The notes below the pieces were generated by a model. That model worked only from the letters and a program-made list of their open reading frames with translations, was not told the DNA's origin and made no database searches. Shown in pieces: positions 45,573 through 56,469 of a stretch of DNA of 64,000 nucleotides. The position numbers and the translations under genes were made by a program. Within the stretch, counting starts at the first letter, position 1. Each line of letters begins with the position of its first letter. The stretch is from Apostichopus japonicus (Eukaryota > Echinodermata > Holothuroidea > Aspidochirotida > Stichopodidae), in the NCBI RefSeq assembly GCF_037975245.1, contig NC_092567.1, forward strand, positions 3,023,214 through 3,087,213. The letters run 5' to 3'.

Positions 45573-47340
45573 GGAATTGGATTGCGTTGAAGACAGAGTG
45601 TTCTTGTGACTTGAATTAGTATAATAACACAATTAAAGGTGATACTCGTTGTACCGACAGACCGAATACCTGGAGTGTCAAAGGGAGGTGTGTGAGTCGG
45701 AAGGGGCGACTGGAGGGAAGGAGAGGGGGGGGGGTGCATTATCACACCTTCCTTTAGTTCACTTGTTAGATCAAGACATTCTTCAGTGTCGAGGACACCA
45801 GGTCCACTCATCTACGGTTGTAGGCTACTTTATTAAGGCATCGCTGAGTCATTCGGCTGGATCCTTTGTTAGCCAAACAATGCGAGGTAATCAAATGTTC
45901 CATTTTTAATGAAATTCATATTTTCAGTAAACGTTTGGGTGACGACATTTCGAGATAATCGTCAAAACTTCATGACAAACGTTACAATTTCTATAAAGCG
46001 TGGAAGGTTGCGATATCAGTCTAAATTGTTCTATAAGAAAAATCAAATATCAGAAATAAAACCACAAAATGTCAACATGTAAAGTCGTTTTTGTTTTCGA
46101 AAATAATAGTCAAAAGTCGAGGTATAAGCAGGGTTAATTCGACCAAGAACGTTTAAAAAAAAATTCTGGGATCAATGTTCCTTCTGAGCAACCCTCAGAT
46201 ATTATATTGCGTACTTGGTAATAACAGTCGGAGCGGATGTTGACACCTGGTACAGATAACACCAACAGAAAAAAGGAAACCTAGGCAATAATGTTTCATA
46301 CTTAAATGTTTATCTCTATTCCAGTTTCGATAATTTCAAGGGGTGGCAGACAAATATTTGAGGGCCTATTGCCCTCCCGTATAGACCCTTCTGCTCCTAC
46401 TCTGCCCTCCATCATGATACAAGATTAGTCTCTGTACAGAGTAAGTAAATGTTTGATTTTGTATTAACGTTATATTTGCAGATTGAGAGAGTAAAAGTAC
46501 ACCTGTTTTACACTGAAGTTCAGTTACTGCCCAGTGTATATGACTGGGGGTGGCAGACAAATACTTGAGGGCCTATCCCCCTCCCCTAGCTACCCCTCTA
46601 CTCCTGCCCTCCATAACGGTACAATATTACTTCAGTTGCTGCCCAGTGTATATGACTACTCTTGTAGAAAAGAGTTGCCTCCATACCATTGTAACAAGAG
46701 CTCACTGAAACACGTCATTCACAGGACCCGAAGCACTTGATAAAGATGCCTCGTTAAGCATCGGTCGTTGATTATCATTAGGCTTACGTCTAGAATGACT
46801 ATATAAGCTGCTGTTATACGCTTGACATGAGCGAAAGACTTGTGACTTGACTTGACAAACATTGGCTTGATGAAAACACTGTGATAAACTCAGCTCAAAG
46901 TTCAGCTAACAGTAAAATTAAATCAATAACGTGTCATCCATAGTAACTTGATTATAAATTATTAAAGCAATAGATGTTTACAGTCGTATTAACTAGTGAT
47001 TTCCATAAAAGAAAACGAAACGCATTTAACTTGTTACATATCAGAACATGAGAAAAGGGGACTTTTCAAATAACAGGGCTTTCCGTTCTTTAAATGCTGT
47101 TTGTTTTTACTTCTTAATATGAATATATTTATTTTCGTATCTATCTTTCGTTTTCATAACTAACTGTATTAATACTAACATTTGTTCACATCTTACCTAC
47201 CTTTCGTAATCAGGAACATGCTTGCCTATTGTTATCGCTATTTACTTATCCTGTACCACAAACTAAATATATAACGAACTTTACTACCGTTGTACGACAG
47301 TCACTGTTTACACAACAAACATATATAATGATCGTGTACA
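45573..47340. other. no gene; local duplication near 46330-46680
   Basis: GGGGTGGCAGACAAATA(T/C)TTGAGGGCCTAT followed by C-rich sequence and TGCCCTCCAT occurs at 46339-46412 and again at 46547-46615. CAGTT(A/G)CTGCCCAGTGTATATGACT occurs at 46521-46545 and 46632-46656. This is a diverged local tandem duplication. Nothing coding is supported. Confidence 0.5.
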
Positions 47341-47342
47341 AA

Positions 47343-47443
47343 TAAGTTGGCCTGACGTTTCGATCTTAGCAGGATCGTAATGATCACTTGTCATTTAGCC
47401 TTTGAAGTAGATCCTGCTAGGATCAATACGTCAGCCCAACTTA
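47343..47443. repeat. long imperfect hairpin (34-bp arms)
   Basis: TAAGTTGGCCTGACGTTTCGATCTTAGCAGGATC (47343-47376) pairs with GATCCTGCTAGGATCAATACGTCAGCCCAACTTA (47410-47443) with few mismatches, around a 33-base loop. Pairing continues weakly outward to about 47335 and 47452. It resembles a small foldback repeat; no target duplication is evident. Confidence 0.8.
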
Positions 47444-47720
47444 CTTTTACACATTCTCTTACACAGGCTCTCTAGTGGATAAGCAGTTTGGTAACAGTTT
47501 TATTTTTTTTTAAATATAAAGATCATAAGAAGTTTGCCCGTGGTATCGTATAATCGTTTCATATTTAGTTGATATTATCATTTTTACGATATATGGCTAG
47601 ATATCTTGTTTAGATTGAAGATAAGATGCTTCAGTTCATTACGTTTTAAATTATCATGTTTTTAAAAGATGGATAACGAAGATGCAATTTTTTCTCACTG
47701 TGAAAAGAGGGAAAAATTCT

Positions 47721-47807
47721 ATGAGTCCCGATGAACTTTATAGAGCAGCTTTGAAGGGCAATCAAGATAAAAATTTATTGTCCCTAATAAATTGGCCTTT
47801 TTTTTAA
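47721..47807 (+). pseudogene. ankyrin-repeat-like N-terminal fragment
   Basis: A 28-codon frame starting at ATG reads SPDELYRAALKGNQDKNLLS. The pattern LYRAAL.G....LLS is that of the first helices of an ankyrin repeat. The frame then ends in a stop after WPFF where the continuation of a repeat would be expected, so it is a relic or the end of an exon. A chance match cannot be excluded at this length. Confidence 0.3.
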
Positions 47808-47829
47808 CACAGATAACAAAATAATATTC

Positions 47830-49890
47830 CGGAGCTAACAGCATCCATTAGTTTTATTTTGTTCATCTAAACGGCAAATGATACTGACTTGATACATCCC
47901 AGCAGCATAGGTCACATACACGGATGTCGTGTATTGAAGGTAAATATTACATCCAGTCTGCATTTTGTAATAAAATCTACAAATAACTAGAACAACTGTA
48001 TACAAATACGTGTCATTGTGGTGCGCGATGAAGGTGAAATTTAGTTTGTTGTAATTGATATTCAATGGATGGGTCTTTGTAACCGTATTGTATTTAAGAA
48101 AGACTCACGTATTTTCCGGACGTGACAGAGAATACCCAGTCCTGGACACTGATTGGTCAACTTGAACAACATGTTAACGTCACTGTATCTTCGTCATAGA
48201 AATTGAACAAGGAAGAAAGCTGACACAGTTTATCGCCGTTTGTTTAAGCAGTAAAGCCTTGAAAAAATGGAGGGCGCTTTGTAGTGTACGGCAAAAGGCC
48301 AGATCATTTGTTAGTCTTTACATATACATATTGTGCATTCGACTTTGAAACTGAATTTGATTTTACCCGCTTTTTCTGAAAGAGAAGGCGTACTTTGCGC
48401 AACAGAGACATGTTATGGTGACCATAGTGGTAAGTACTATACTCCTGGCTTTTTCTCGCATCTATAACGACTCGAGTAAGTGGAGTGTTTGTGCAACTTT
48501 TAATGTCTGGAAAGTGTCATTTCTGGTATCTGAGAGGCATATGGCAAACATCTGTCTTGTTTGTATTATTTTACTGCTCCACTCAAATAGTGACATAGCC
48601 AAGTTGTCCCTTAAAAAATGCCGTGTAAAGGCAACCCACCACCCCTCTTCCCCTTCCCACACACCTTGTTTCGTGTAATATTTCCATATTAGTCTGTGCA
48701 TGCAGTTATTAGTTTAATTTTAACGTTGCAAAGTCGGTAGTAGCCTAGTTTTCTATTATTGAATTGTTAGTGGTAAGCCCACGACATCATAACCATCATC
48801 CCATGTTATTCTGGCATGTGGATCTGTCGTTAGGGAAACAGTTTTGAGTAAAATGAGGTGTTAACATTTTTAAAATTAGGCTTTAGTTATATCGCATCCG
48901 AAAGCCGCCGTGGCCGGTCTAGGGCTTAGGCTAACTATATCCAGGGTCCAGTGAATAACAACATCAGCTGAGCAGACGACACTAGTAAAAAAATTAAATT
49001 CCTATATGTAATTGCTTCTATTATCGATTCCTAAGAATAACTGAAACTTACAGTCCACTGCCACATTTTTGGCACCCAAATGCGGCACACGATATCACCA
49101 TTTCGAGTGATTTATGTCAACTTTATCACTTTAGTTATGTGAAAGACGTAGTGCTTGTATTACGCGCCAGTACTTTCTTGTCGTATAAGCAAAGCGCCAC
49201 CAGTTTGATGGGTGGCTTCATTATATGTCGCATGACGCCATTCCCCTACTGCAATTTCTATGACCCTCGCCTAGTTAGCGAAAGTTTACGAACATACGGT
49301 GACTTACACCGAAGGCCTAATGCACAATTACTCTAACGAATACAATGTAGGTCCAGTCTCTCATTGCACTATTACACACTCCGGGCGATTAAAAACTGCT
49401 TGTTCGGTTTCCTGGCACTGGTTCATCATCCAAAACACGTAATATAAGTACAGAGCAGTTAGCTGTGGAACTACAGTAACTATGACTGTGTAGTATATAA
49501 TGCCATACCATTATGGGCTATAGCTGTTCGTGCCCGAGATCACCAAATAACACAGAGTTGATGTGCATACGATTAACATTTGTTGCGTGCAATTTTTTTT
49601 GTTAACTCAAATGCGTTCAAATGTTACCTGTCTTGTTCAATTCGAGAAAAACGAACCAAAGTAGAAAATTTTACGTATTGTTTTGAAGAAGTATTCTACT
49701 CAATGGGATCATTTTTGTTTACGTGTGCCAGTGCAGAATTAACTGTTTGCCGCAACAATTCTTTGCAAATCTGGGTCTGGATTTTTGTCCTGCTTAGCCA
49801 ACCTGTGAATTTGATATTGCTATAAAGAGTGTATGTTCAGCTGGCATTCATCAGCCAGCCATGCGGATGGTGGAGCGGGCTTGTATTCCC
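47830..49890. other. no gene established; promoter-like stretch at 48110-48260
   Basis: Between 48110 and 48260 there are TTTTCCGGACGTGAC (ETS-like), CTGATTGGTCA (CCAAT box, inverted), and AACGTCAC. A GTAAGT donor follows at about 48429 on the plus strand. This could be a promoter and first exon, but no downstream coding exon is recognised. At 49184-49201, TAAGCAAAGCGCCACCAGTTTGATGGGTGGC faintly resembles the hAT core hairpin. Confidence 0.25.
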
Positions 49891-49900
49891 AATATTGTAG

Positions 49901-49924
49901 CGCGCATGCGCACTACAATAGTTA
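49901..49924. promoter_or_regulatory. palindromic GCGCATGCGC site (NRF-1-like)
   Basis: TTGTAGCGCGCATGCGCACTACAA is an almost perfect palindrome whose centre, GCGCATGCGCAC, matches the consensus bound by NRF-1 family factors. No transcription start can be tied to it. It may equally be a short inverted repeat. Confidence 0.3.
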
Positions 49925-49939
49925 GAACGGTTGTAAATT

Positions 49940-50150
49940 CTGAGTGAAATATCACCTTCTCCTTCCCTGTCTGGTAGATATTTCTAGGGTGTATTGGACC
50001 TTCTGCAAAAGCCATAATTCGATTTCTAAATGGATTTAATTGTCTTGTTGGTCTTCTACATATCTGCTACTGTCATTGTTCATTGTTAATAAAAACGTTT
50101 ACATGACTCTGTAGATCAAGGTATTTAAGTTTCATTTTTTGTTTAAATGC
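49940..50150 (+). repeat. low-copy duplication, segment 3' (partner 43690-43900)
   Basis: Partner of 43690-43900. It directly precedes segment 2' here, whereas in the other locus segment 3 follows segment 2. Confidence 0.6.
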
Positions 50151-50559
50151 TTCGTCTTAAACTTAATATAAAAGATCGAGTATATTTTCATAACTTATTT
50201 ATAATTCATCATAATAATAATACTAATAAAGTAAAGTCTGTATGCTATTGTATGCATTTAATCCCATGTGTTATGACGTGCATTCACATTGTATCTTAGA
50301 TATAATGGTAATGTTATGTCTCATTCTTTATACATTTCATATTGCATTTATCTTATTAACAGGAGAGTTTTTTAACCAGGGGTCTTTCGGCAACCCCACC
50401 TAACCTTCAATGCAACTCTGCCTATATAATACCTCTGTAGTGATTACAATGGTATACTGGTATAATTCAGCTATTTCTAACAATCCGTTGTTACATCTTT
50501 CACCATCCTCCACCTTTACAGGAAAAAAATCAATTTAACCTAATATGTCACAATTAACC

Positions 50560-51114
50560 ACAACAATTACACCAAGAATGTTGAAACCAGACAAGCACTT
50601 TGAGGATCTGCAATAAAACATTACATAATTATAATTAAGAGCTGATAAACGATTGAGGAATATGTACAAATGACTGATATTCCAAGATTTGGTCTCTGCA
50701 AATGCAACCTGTATGTGTAAGATATGCATTTCTTTTTTGTACCTGCAGTGGTAAAGAGCATTTGAGTCAATGCAAAGCATGTTATGTTCGTGGGAGAGGG
50801 GAATGGGTAAAATTATATTCATATTTCCCTTGTAACGCCGATACAAATGAGAATATTGATTTAAAAGTCAAACATCACATCAATCATCGCGCACTAAAAG
50901 TCACTAATGTTACACAATTCATCGTATTTATTTAGCCTTCCAGAAACCATCACTCAATATTTACATAACAAACTAACAGTTTACCATATCACTGATCAGC
51001 TGATATTGTTATCTATTAATACTTTGATCCAGTCCAATGCTATCTTCGCGTCTTCTATACTTCAACGCAGCGAAAACAAAACATTGATCATGACGGGGGG
51101 GGGGGGGCTTAGTG
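50560..51114 (+). repeat. low-copy duplication, segment 2' (partner 41930-42660)
   Basis: Collinear, diverged partner of 41930-42660, leading directly into the palindromic minisatellite. A poly-G run at about 51095-51106 marks the junction. Confidence 0.65.
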
Positions 51115-51745
51115 TAACACCAATGACCTCTCTCCGTGACAGCTCCCTAATTATACCAGGGTGCACCCATTGTGACAGCTCCCTAATTATACAAGGGAAT
51201 CCTTTCTTTGTGACAGCTAATATTAATATCAGGGAGCTCTGTTTGTGACAGCTCCCTGATAATACCAGTGAGTTATCTCTGTAACGGCTCCTTTATTATA
51301 CCATGGAGCTATAAACAGATGATTATACCAGGGAGCCCACTTTTAGACAGCTCATATTAATTCTAGGGAGCTCTTTTGTTACAGCTCCCTAAAAATACCA
51401 GGGATTACTCTATGCACCAGCCGCCTATTATACCCTGGACCTCTCTGTGACAGCTTCCTAATTATACCAGGCAACCGTCTTTTTTGCAGCTCCTATTAAT
51501 TCTAGGGAGCTCTGTTTGTGACAGCTCTCAAATAATACCAGGGAACTCTTTCTGTAACAGCTGCCTAATTATACCAAGGACCTCTCTGAGACAGCTCCCT
51601 AATTATACCAGGCAACCGTCTTTGTGACAGCTCCTATTAATATTAGGGAGCTACAGTATGTTTGTGACCGCTCCCTAACACCAACAGGGAGCTCTCTCTC
51701 TCTGTCAAAGCTGCCTAATTATAGCAGGGAGCTCTCTCAAAGACA
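51115..51745 (+). repeat. palindromic minisatellite (GACAGCTCCCTAATTATACCAGGGAGCTC)
   Basis: About fifteen diverged units of ~40 bp. Each has CAGCTCCCTAATTATACCAGGGAGCTCTCTTTGTGA as its theme, with AGCTCCC...GGGAGCT forming a stem in intact units. Variation is mostly in the loop and in the T-rich linker. Smaller groups occur at 42700-42960 and 52740-52800. Confidence 0.88.
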
Positions 51746-51989
51746 AAACAGACCCTGTAAATTAATAGTGACATTTTGAAAATAAGATGTTATGGACATA
51801 CAACAGTGCCTTTATATTGTAAATTAACACTCAGCATTGGTTGTATATAGAATAACAGTTGAATGCATTTTAAACTGCATGACGCCAATAATGAATAATA
51901 ATCTTAAATAGTGGGTATTATGACACCTTTGCATGAATGCACAATTACAAGTTATCACCGTTCTGTATCAACTAACAAACATCGGACAC

Positions 51990-52800
51990 TGTTCAATTTG
52001 CATATTAATAAAAAAAGTGCTACCAAAATTATGCGGGTTATATTCTCGTTTGGGGATTTCTGTGTTGAATTATGCGCATCATGTTTCTAATTAATTTAAA
52101 AGTTGGTAGAGTTACTTCATTTTATATCAAAGCATGCGTTTACTGGTTAAAAACTGTTGTTGTTTGGGCTAAAATTAACGTCACATTGTTCACTATTTTC
52201 TAAAATACACAAAGTCGGTTTATATAGTTGCTCTGAAGTATTTACTAAAACTAAAATGAAACGTATATTAATAATTAGGTGTTCCCTTTCGAGGGGAATG
52301 GTGATACACACCCGACGGAGATCACACAGTCACAGTCTCTATGCAAGGGGACTATGGTTGAGAGCGGAGCAGTCGTTCGGTAGTTTGGTTTTCGTGCCCA
52401 GGTTCTTTTCTTGGTGTCTTTTCTTAGAAAAATACACATATTGAAGCGTGTCGGTTTTAATTTACACTAAATGGGTTGGCCACTGAAGAATTAATTGCAA
52501 TAGAAGTAAAATATTCGACAAACTTTGATAACAGTAGGAATCTTTAACAGGAGAGAAGTTATTCCTTTACAGAATTAACTCTTACTTTTTGATGCACGGT
52601 TCTTATGTATTCGTTTAAATACGGCGCACCGTCTTTCACGAACTTCTGTTAAATTGCGACTTAACGCAGGCGTACTGGCTGCCGGTATTCTACTGTAAGA
52701 ATACGTTTTTGTAACAGTGTTAATAGCATAAACCTCTCGCTGTCAGTGACATCTCCCTGCACCAGGCAACTCTCTCGGTGATAACTCCTTGCATGGCTTG
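51990..52800. other. no gene recognised
   Basis: A 95-codon frame at 52157-52444 has no domain signature. Degenerate palindromic units are near 52740-52800. Confidence 0.35.
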
Positions 52801-52807
52801 AGGCTAC

Positions 52808-52980
52808 ACAGACACTACATTAGTATGGTTCAATGACCATACACTACACCCCCAGCAAGGGTTGTTACTACATTGGTATGGTTCGATGACAATACACTAC
52901 ACTCTATGTAAGGATTGTTACTACATTAGTATGGTTCGATGACCATACACTACACTCCTTGCAAGGGTTGTTACTACATT
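52808..52980 (+). repeat. three tandem 53-bp units with hairpin TATGGTTCGATGACCATA
   Basis: Three units of ACTACATTAGTATGGTTC(G/A)ATGACCATACACTACACTCC..GCAAGGGTTGTT. The TATGG...CCATA part is self-complementary in two of the three; the middle unit has GACAATA instead. A fourth, truncated start follows. Confidence 0.85.
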
Positions 52981-52985
52981 AATGT

Positions 52986-53800
52986 CATGGTCTCAATAGG
53001 GATATGGCTTTTCTTTCTGGGTTTAAGCACTTTGAGCAGTCTGGGGCTTACGGTAGACTAACGTGATTTCAATCACTCTTTTTACACCTGACGAAGGACC
53101 AGGGTTTCCGAAAATTTGTGTAGCGTGTAGTTATATCTATTCTAAATATTATGTTGGATTTAAAGGCATTACTGTACATGTTGTCCTTATCTTTTCTACT
53201 ATTATTTCTATCCAACACGTTCAATTATACAGTTTTATTTTGATAGAAGAACTGCCCAATTACTTTTTCGATCACCCCATTGTAAATTATCGGTTACCGA
53301 CCATGTATTGGTATTAATGTTAACTGATGTTACATTATGTTAATGGGGTAACTTCAACGATTATACAATTTCCTCCAACATGTATGGCTTGTTGTTCCAG
53401 GTTTAATTCAATCATTCGAAGCATTTAACATTTATTGAAAGTATTGGAAGACTAGCTATTTATTCGTAACAAATAATCTGAAATTCCAAACTCCATGTTT
53501 TTATGTTGAAGTATATGTTCAATATTCTCAATTCATCATCAGTTGCAGAGATTATCCTGATTGGTTTGAATATATGACATCATTTGCAATTATTCTCAAT
53601 ACACCACTGCATATTCATAAACTATAGGAAAATCATCCGTCTTCTTTAAACCTAAGTTTTTATGATTTAAAGTGGCATAAATAATAGTTTTCAATGACTG
53701 TGAATAGACTTGAGAATAAAGAAAACAAAATCATTATAAAATAGTAAACAGTTCCTAAATTAGGTGTAGGAAAAATATGGAAAAAGGCTTTTTTTTATTA
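52986..53800. other. presumed intron downstream of the NACHT exon, no exon found
   Basis: The NACHT exon's donor points into this stretch on the minus strand. I looked for an LRR exon or terminal domain and found none that I can support. The next exon of the gene must lie further on, or the gene is broken here. Confidence 0.35.
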
Positions 53801-53810
53801 GCTAACTTAC

Positions 53811-55306
53811 ATTATTTTTAGATGCAATCTCCAGCAACTGTGTCGTCGATCTTTGAAGAAGAGCGCTGTCTCTTTCCTGTATCCTAACGACATGCGAGCA
53901 GAGCTCTTTCACCGAATCCATAATGTCGTTGACATCACCAGTTTGTTCCAGGATACAGAGGATGGCAAACTTATCCCCGCCTGGTAGGCTCTTTAAATGG
54001 TTGATGAGTGGAAATCCAGCATTGGGATCCAGACCACAGGCGAATCTAAACAGGTACTGAAGATCAAATGGATCTAAGAACCTGAGAATATCGGAGAGAT
54101 CGTGTGCGTTCTTTAGAAGAGTGACAAGGTGGTGGGCTGCATACCATTCACAGAATAGTTTATGATAAAAACGGACCATCGTTGTAAACAACACATTGTC
54201 TCCAGTAGAATCATCGCTCACTTCATCTTCTTCGACCAAAATGCCAATTGAAATATACTGGTCATATAATTCTTGCCCGACTCTTTGACGAAATCCAGTC
54301 TTAATCCATGACAATTGTTGGTTTTTCTTGTTTAATCCTTCGAAAGCTATTTTGTCTAGCTCATGATGATCCGTTTCATGAAGACATAACTCGTTGCTTC
54401 TTTTGCCGTAATATTTCTGTTTCAGATGGTCGTAAAAACATCTAATCATGTATTTGAAAAACTGTGTGACAGACTTGAACTTCATGAAGTCTCTCTGATC
54501 ATGAGCCATGTGGGCAAACATCACGAATATGAGAGGCACCTGGCAAAGATCAGCAAGGATGGAGTTTTCATAGAGCAATCGTTTTATTTCTTCCACTGCC
54601 TCATCGTTGTTACCTACTACGGCCTTGCGAATGTACTCGTCCCTAGCTTTATCATCGAACCCTGTTAGTTTGGCCCCCTTAGTTTCTTTTCTAAGACATT
54701 CTGGAAGATATCTTGTCGTTAAGCTGACATCAAAGTCTGCAAACAGTTCCATCTTGATAATCCTGTGTACATCGTCATTATCATTGCTGTCCCTGCCAGG
54801 ATACTCGTCATATCCATCCAAAATAATGTGGACGGAAGAGCAACTGTGAATTATCTTTTCAATCTCATGTTTGCTAACACGGGGTTCGTGGAATAGAAGA
54901 AATGACTTAATCGCCCTGTAGAGAGACTTTATACTTCCAAGTTGTCTTAACCGAAGAAGAATTAGTATCTCTACATTGTTCATCGGGGAATCCGATACGT
55001 CATTGCACCAATCGTAGGCCAGCTGAAGGGTTAACGTCGACTTACCATACCCGGGCTCTCCTTGTATAATGCGTCTTTTGGATTTAAACCGAAAGTCAGT
55101 ATAAATACTTTTGTAAGATTCCAAACGGTCCCATGATCCTCTGGTGCCTGGCTTTAGCTCTGGTGCCAGACAAACTTCAACGCCCCCTTCTACAAAGACC
55201 TTGTCCACACAATAAAGTCTATCTTTTATATATGGCAGGGGTTGAATCGCATCATATTGGCCTTTATATGTCCTTTTGAGACCTGCTATCAGAAAAAGTT
55301 TCTTCT
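53811..55306 (-). CDS. NLR-type NACHT NTPase, main exon
   Basis: A 1496-nt internal exon on the minus strand encodes about 498 residues of a NACHT domain. Numbering from the open frame's upstream edge at 55346, the P-loop is GEPGYGKST (96-104), the Walker B region is VHIILDGYDEYP (172-183), a sensor-like SLTTR is at 208-212, and FYHKLFCEWYAAHHL (393-407) is the conserved NLR motif of the winged-helix region. The exon begins after TTTCTGTTTTTTGTTTAG (AG at 55308-55307; an AG two bases later is an alternative). It ends at an AAT|GTAAGT donor (last base 53811). The open frame continues into intron on both sides; its upstream edge is GTG, not a real start. There is no frameshift or stop and the motifs are intact, so it is probably functional. 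NLRs are cytosolic sensors in innate immunity; a specific ligand cannot be predicted. LRR exons were not found next to it. Confidence 0.92.
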
Positions 55307-55550
55307 CTAAACAAAAAACAGAAACAATATGTGTAAATGTTACCACGTATGACTACATGTGACGAACAATAAATTAGTGACACACATGGGAACATGTAAA
55401 TCTTAATTGTTTATTCGTTACTGATAATACAGTTTTGTTACTGTTCTATTTGTTATTAAGACGACAGAGCGGGGGGGGGGGGGGGCTACATGGTTTGCCA
55501 AAAGGAAGTAAAGATGCACAAATGACAAAGTCAAAGATTAAGGCATTTAC

Positions 55551-55635
55551 CTTGAAGTTCAGGAGTCAGCTCCATTGTCACGTGATTTACTTCAGACAGT
55601 CTACGAAGAGTGAAGGGGTCGTGTCAGAACAGCTC
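55551..55635 (-). CDS. small exon upstream of the NACHT exon (NLR linker or start)
   Basis: On the minus strand GATGGTCAG|GAGCTG (exon from 55635) and CTTCAAG|GTAAAT (exon to 55551) bound an 85-nt exon that reads LTRPFTLRRLSEVNHVTMEL then TPELQ. It ends one base into a codon; the NACHT exon starts with the other two, giving ...TPELQ-E-KKLFLIAG. The phase fit supports the join. An ATG inside it (55575) has A at -3 and G at +4, so translation might begin at MELTPELQ, giving an NLR with no N-terminal death-fold domain. Alternatively the frame comes from further exons upstream; it is blocked by a stop just 5' of 55635, so those would have to splice here. Confidence 0.55.
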
Positions 55636-55689
55636 CTGACCATCATTTCCGTGAATCTGTTTTTCTTTCTTAAAAATATGAGAAAATAA

Positions 55690-56465
55690 GGAATCTAAAT
55701 AAATACATCATTCTGTTAACTTTCAAAATGTATACTACATTGTGTTGTTGTTGCATATGGATGGTTCAATGTTTTATTAATAACCAGACAGCAAACCTGC
55801 AGTGTGGTGTCAATGATGCTACCTGTACATCAATAATCTTATACAGTATGAATGTGACACACTAGGCTGTAGGGTATAACCATGATGAACAGCATACAGT
55901 ACCTCAATATAAGCAAAAAGCATTGAGATCATATAACAACACAATATTCACATTGGCACCTGAAGACCGAGATGAAAACTTTTCTTGTATTCAACATAGA
56001 GATTGATCGCTACCAACTGGCTTCTTCCACTCTATGTGGTACACCTACAAGCCTGTACATTAAACATGCGTCAGTCAAATGTTAAGCCCCCTCCCCGGTC
56101 CCCAAGATTTTGCGTCTGATTTGCCTCTAAAACATCAAACCAGGCAATAGTTAATTTTCGTAAACAGCGCCTGGTCATTTCCCCAACGTTACTACATCCA
56201 AACATAAAGTTTTTATTTGGCACTGAATCTTGACAATTGCAAAAATATGCCGGAAAAGTTAACAATGGTAGCAACGGTAACATATACAGTAGATTATTCA
56301 AATTGATATCGGACATTCCAACACATTAAGCATGTACAAACAGTACAATGTTTCATTACACAACTTTGTGCACAGGAATGTATGCAGCAACGTACAGTAA
56401 GTTACCGACACACATACTGTAAGTCAATGGAGATTTGGTCGAGACTTCATGACTCATATCTACGG
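55690..56465. other. no gene recognised upstream of the NLR exons
   Basis: I looked for a CARD/DEATH-type exon on the minus strand and found none. Short frames only. Confidence 0.35.
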
Positions 56466-56469
56466 AAGC

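Noticed and set aside
53802-53810. Natural C-terminus of the NACHT protein at the stop 53802-53804
   Set aside because: The last codons are GTAAGT TAG, a perfect donor, so the stop lies in the intron.
55307-55346. First 13 codons of the NACHT frame as the protein N-terminus
   Set aside because: The frame opens at GTG, and TTTCTGTTTTTTGTTTAG within it is a strong acceptor, so these codons are intronic.
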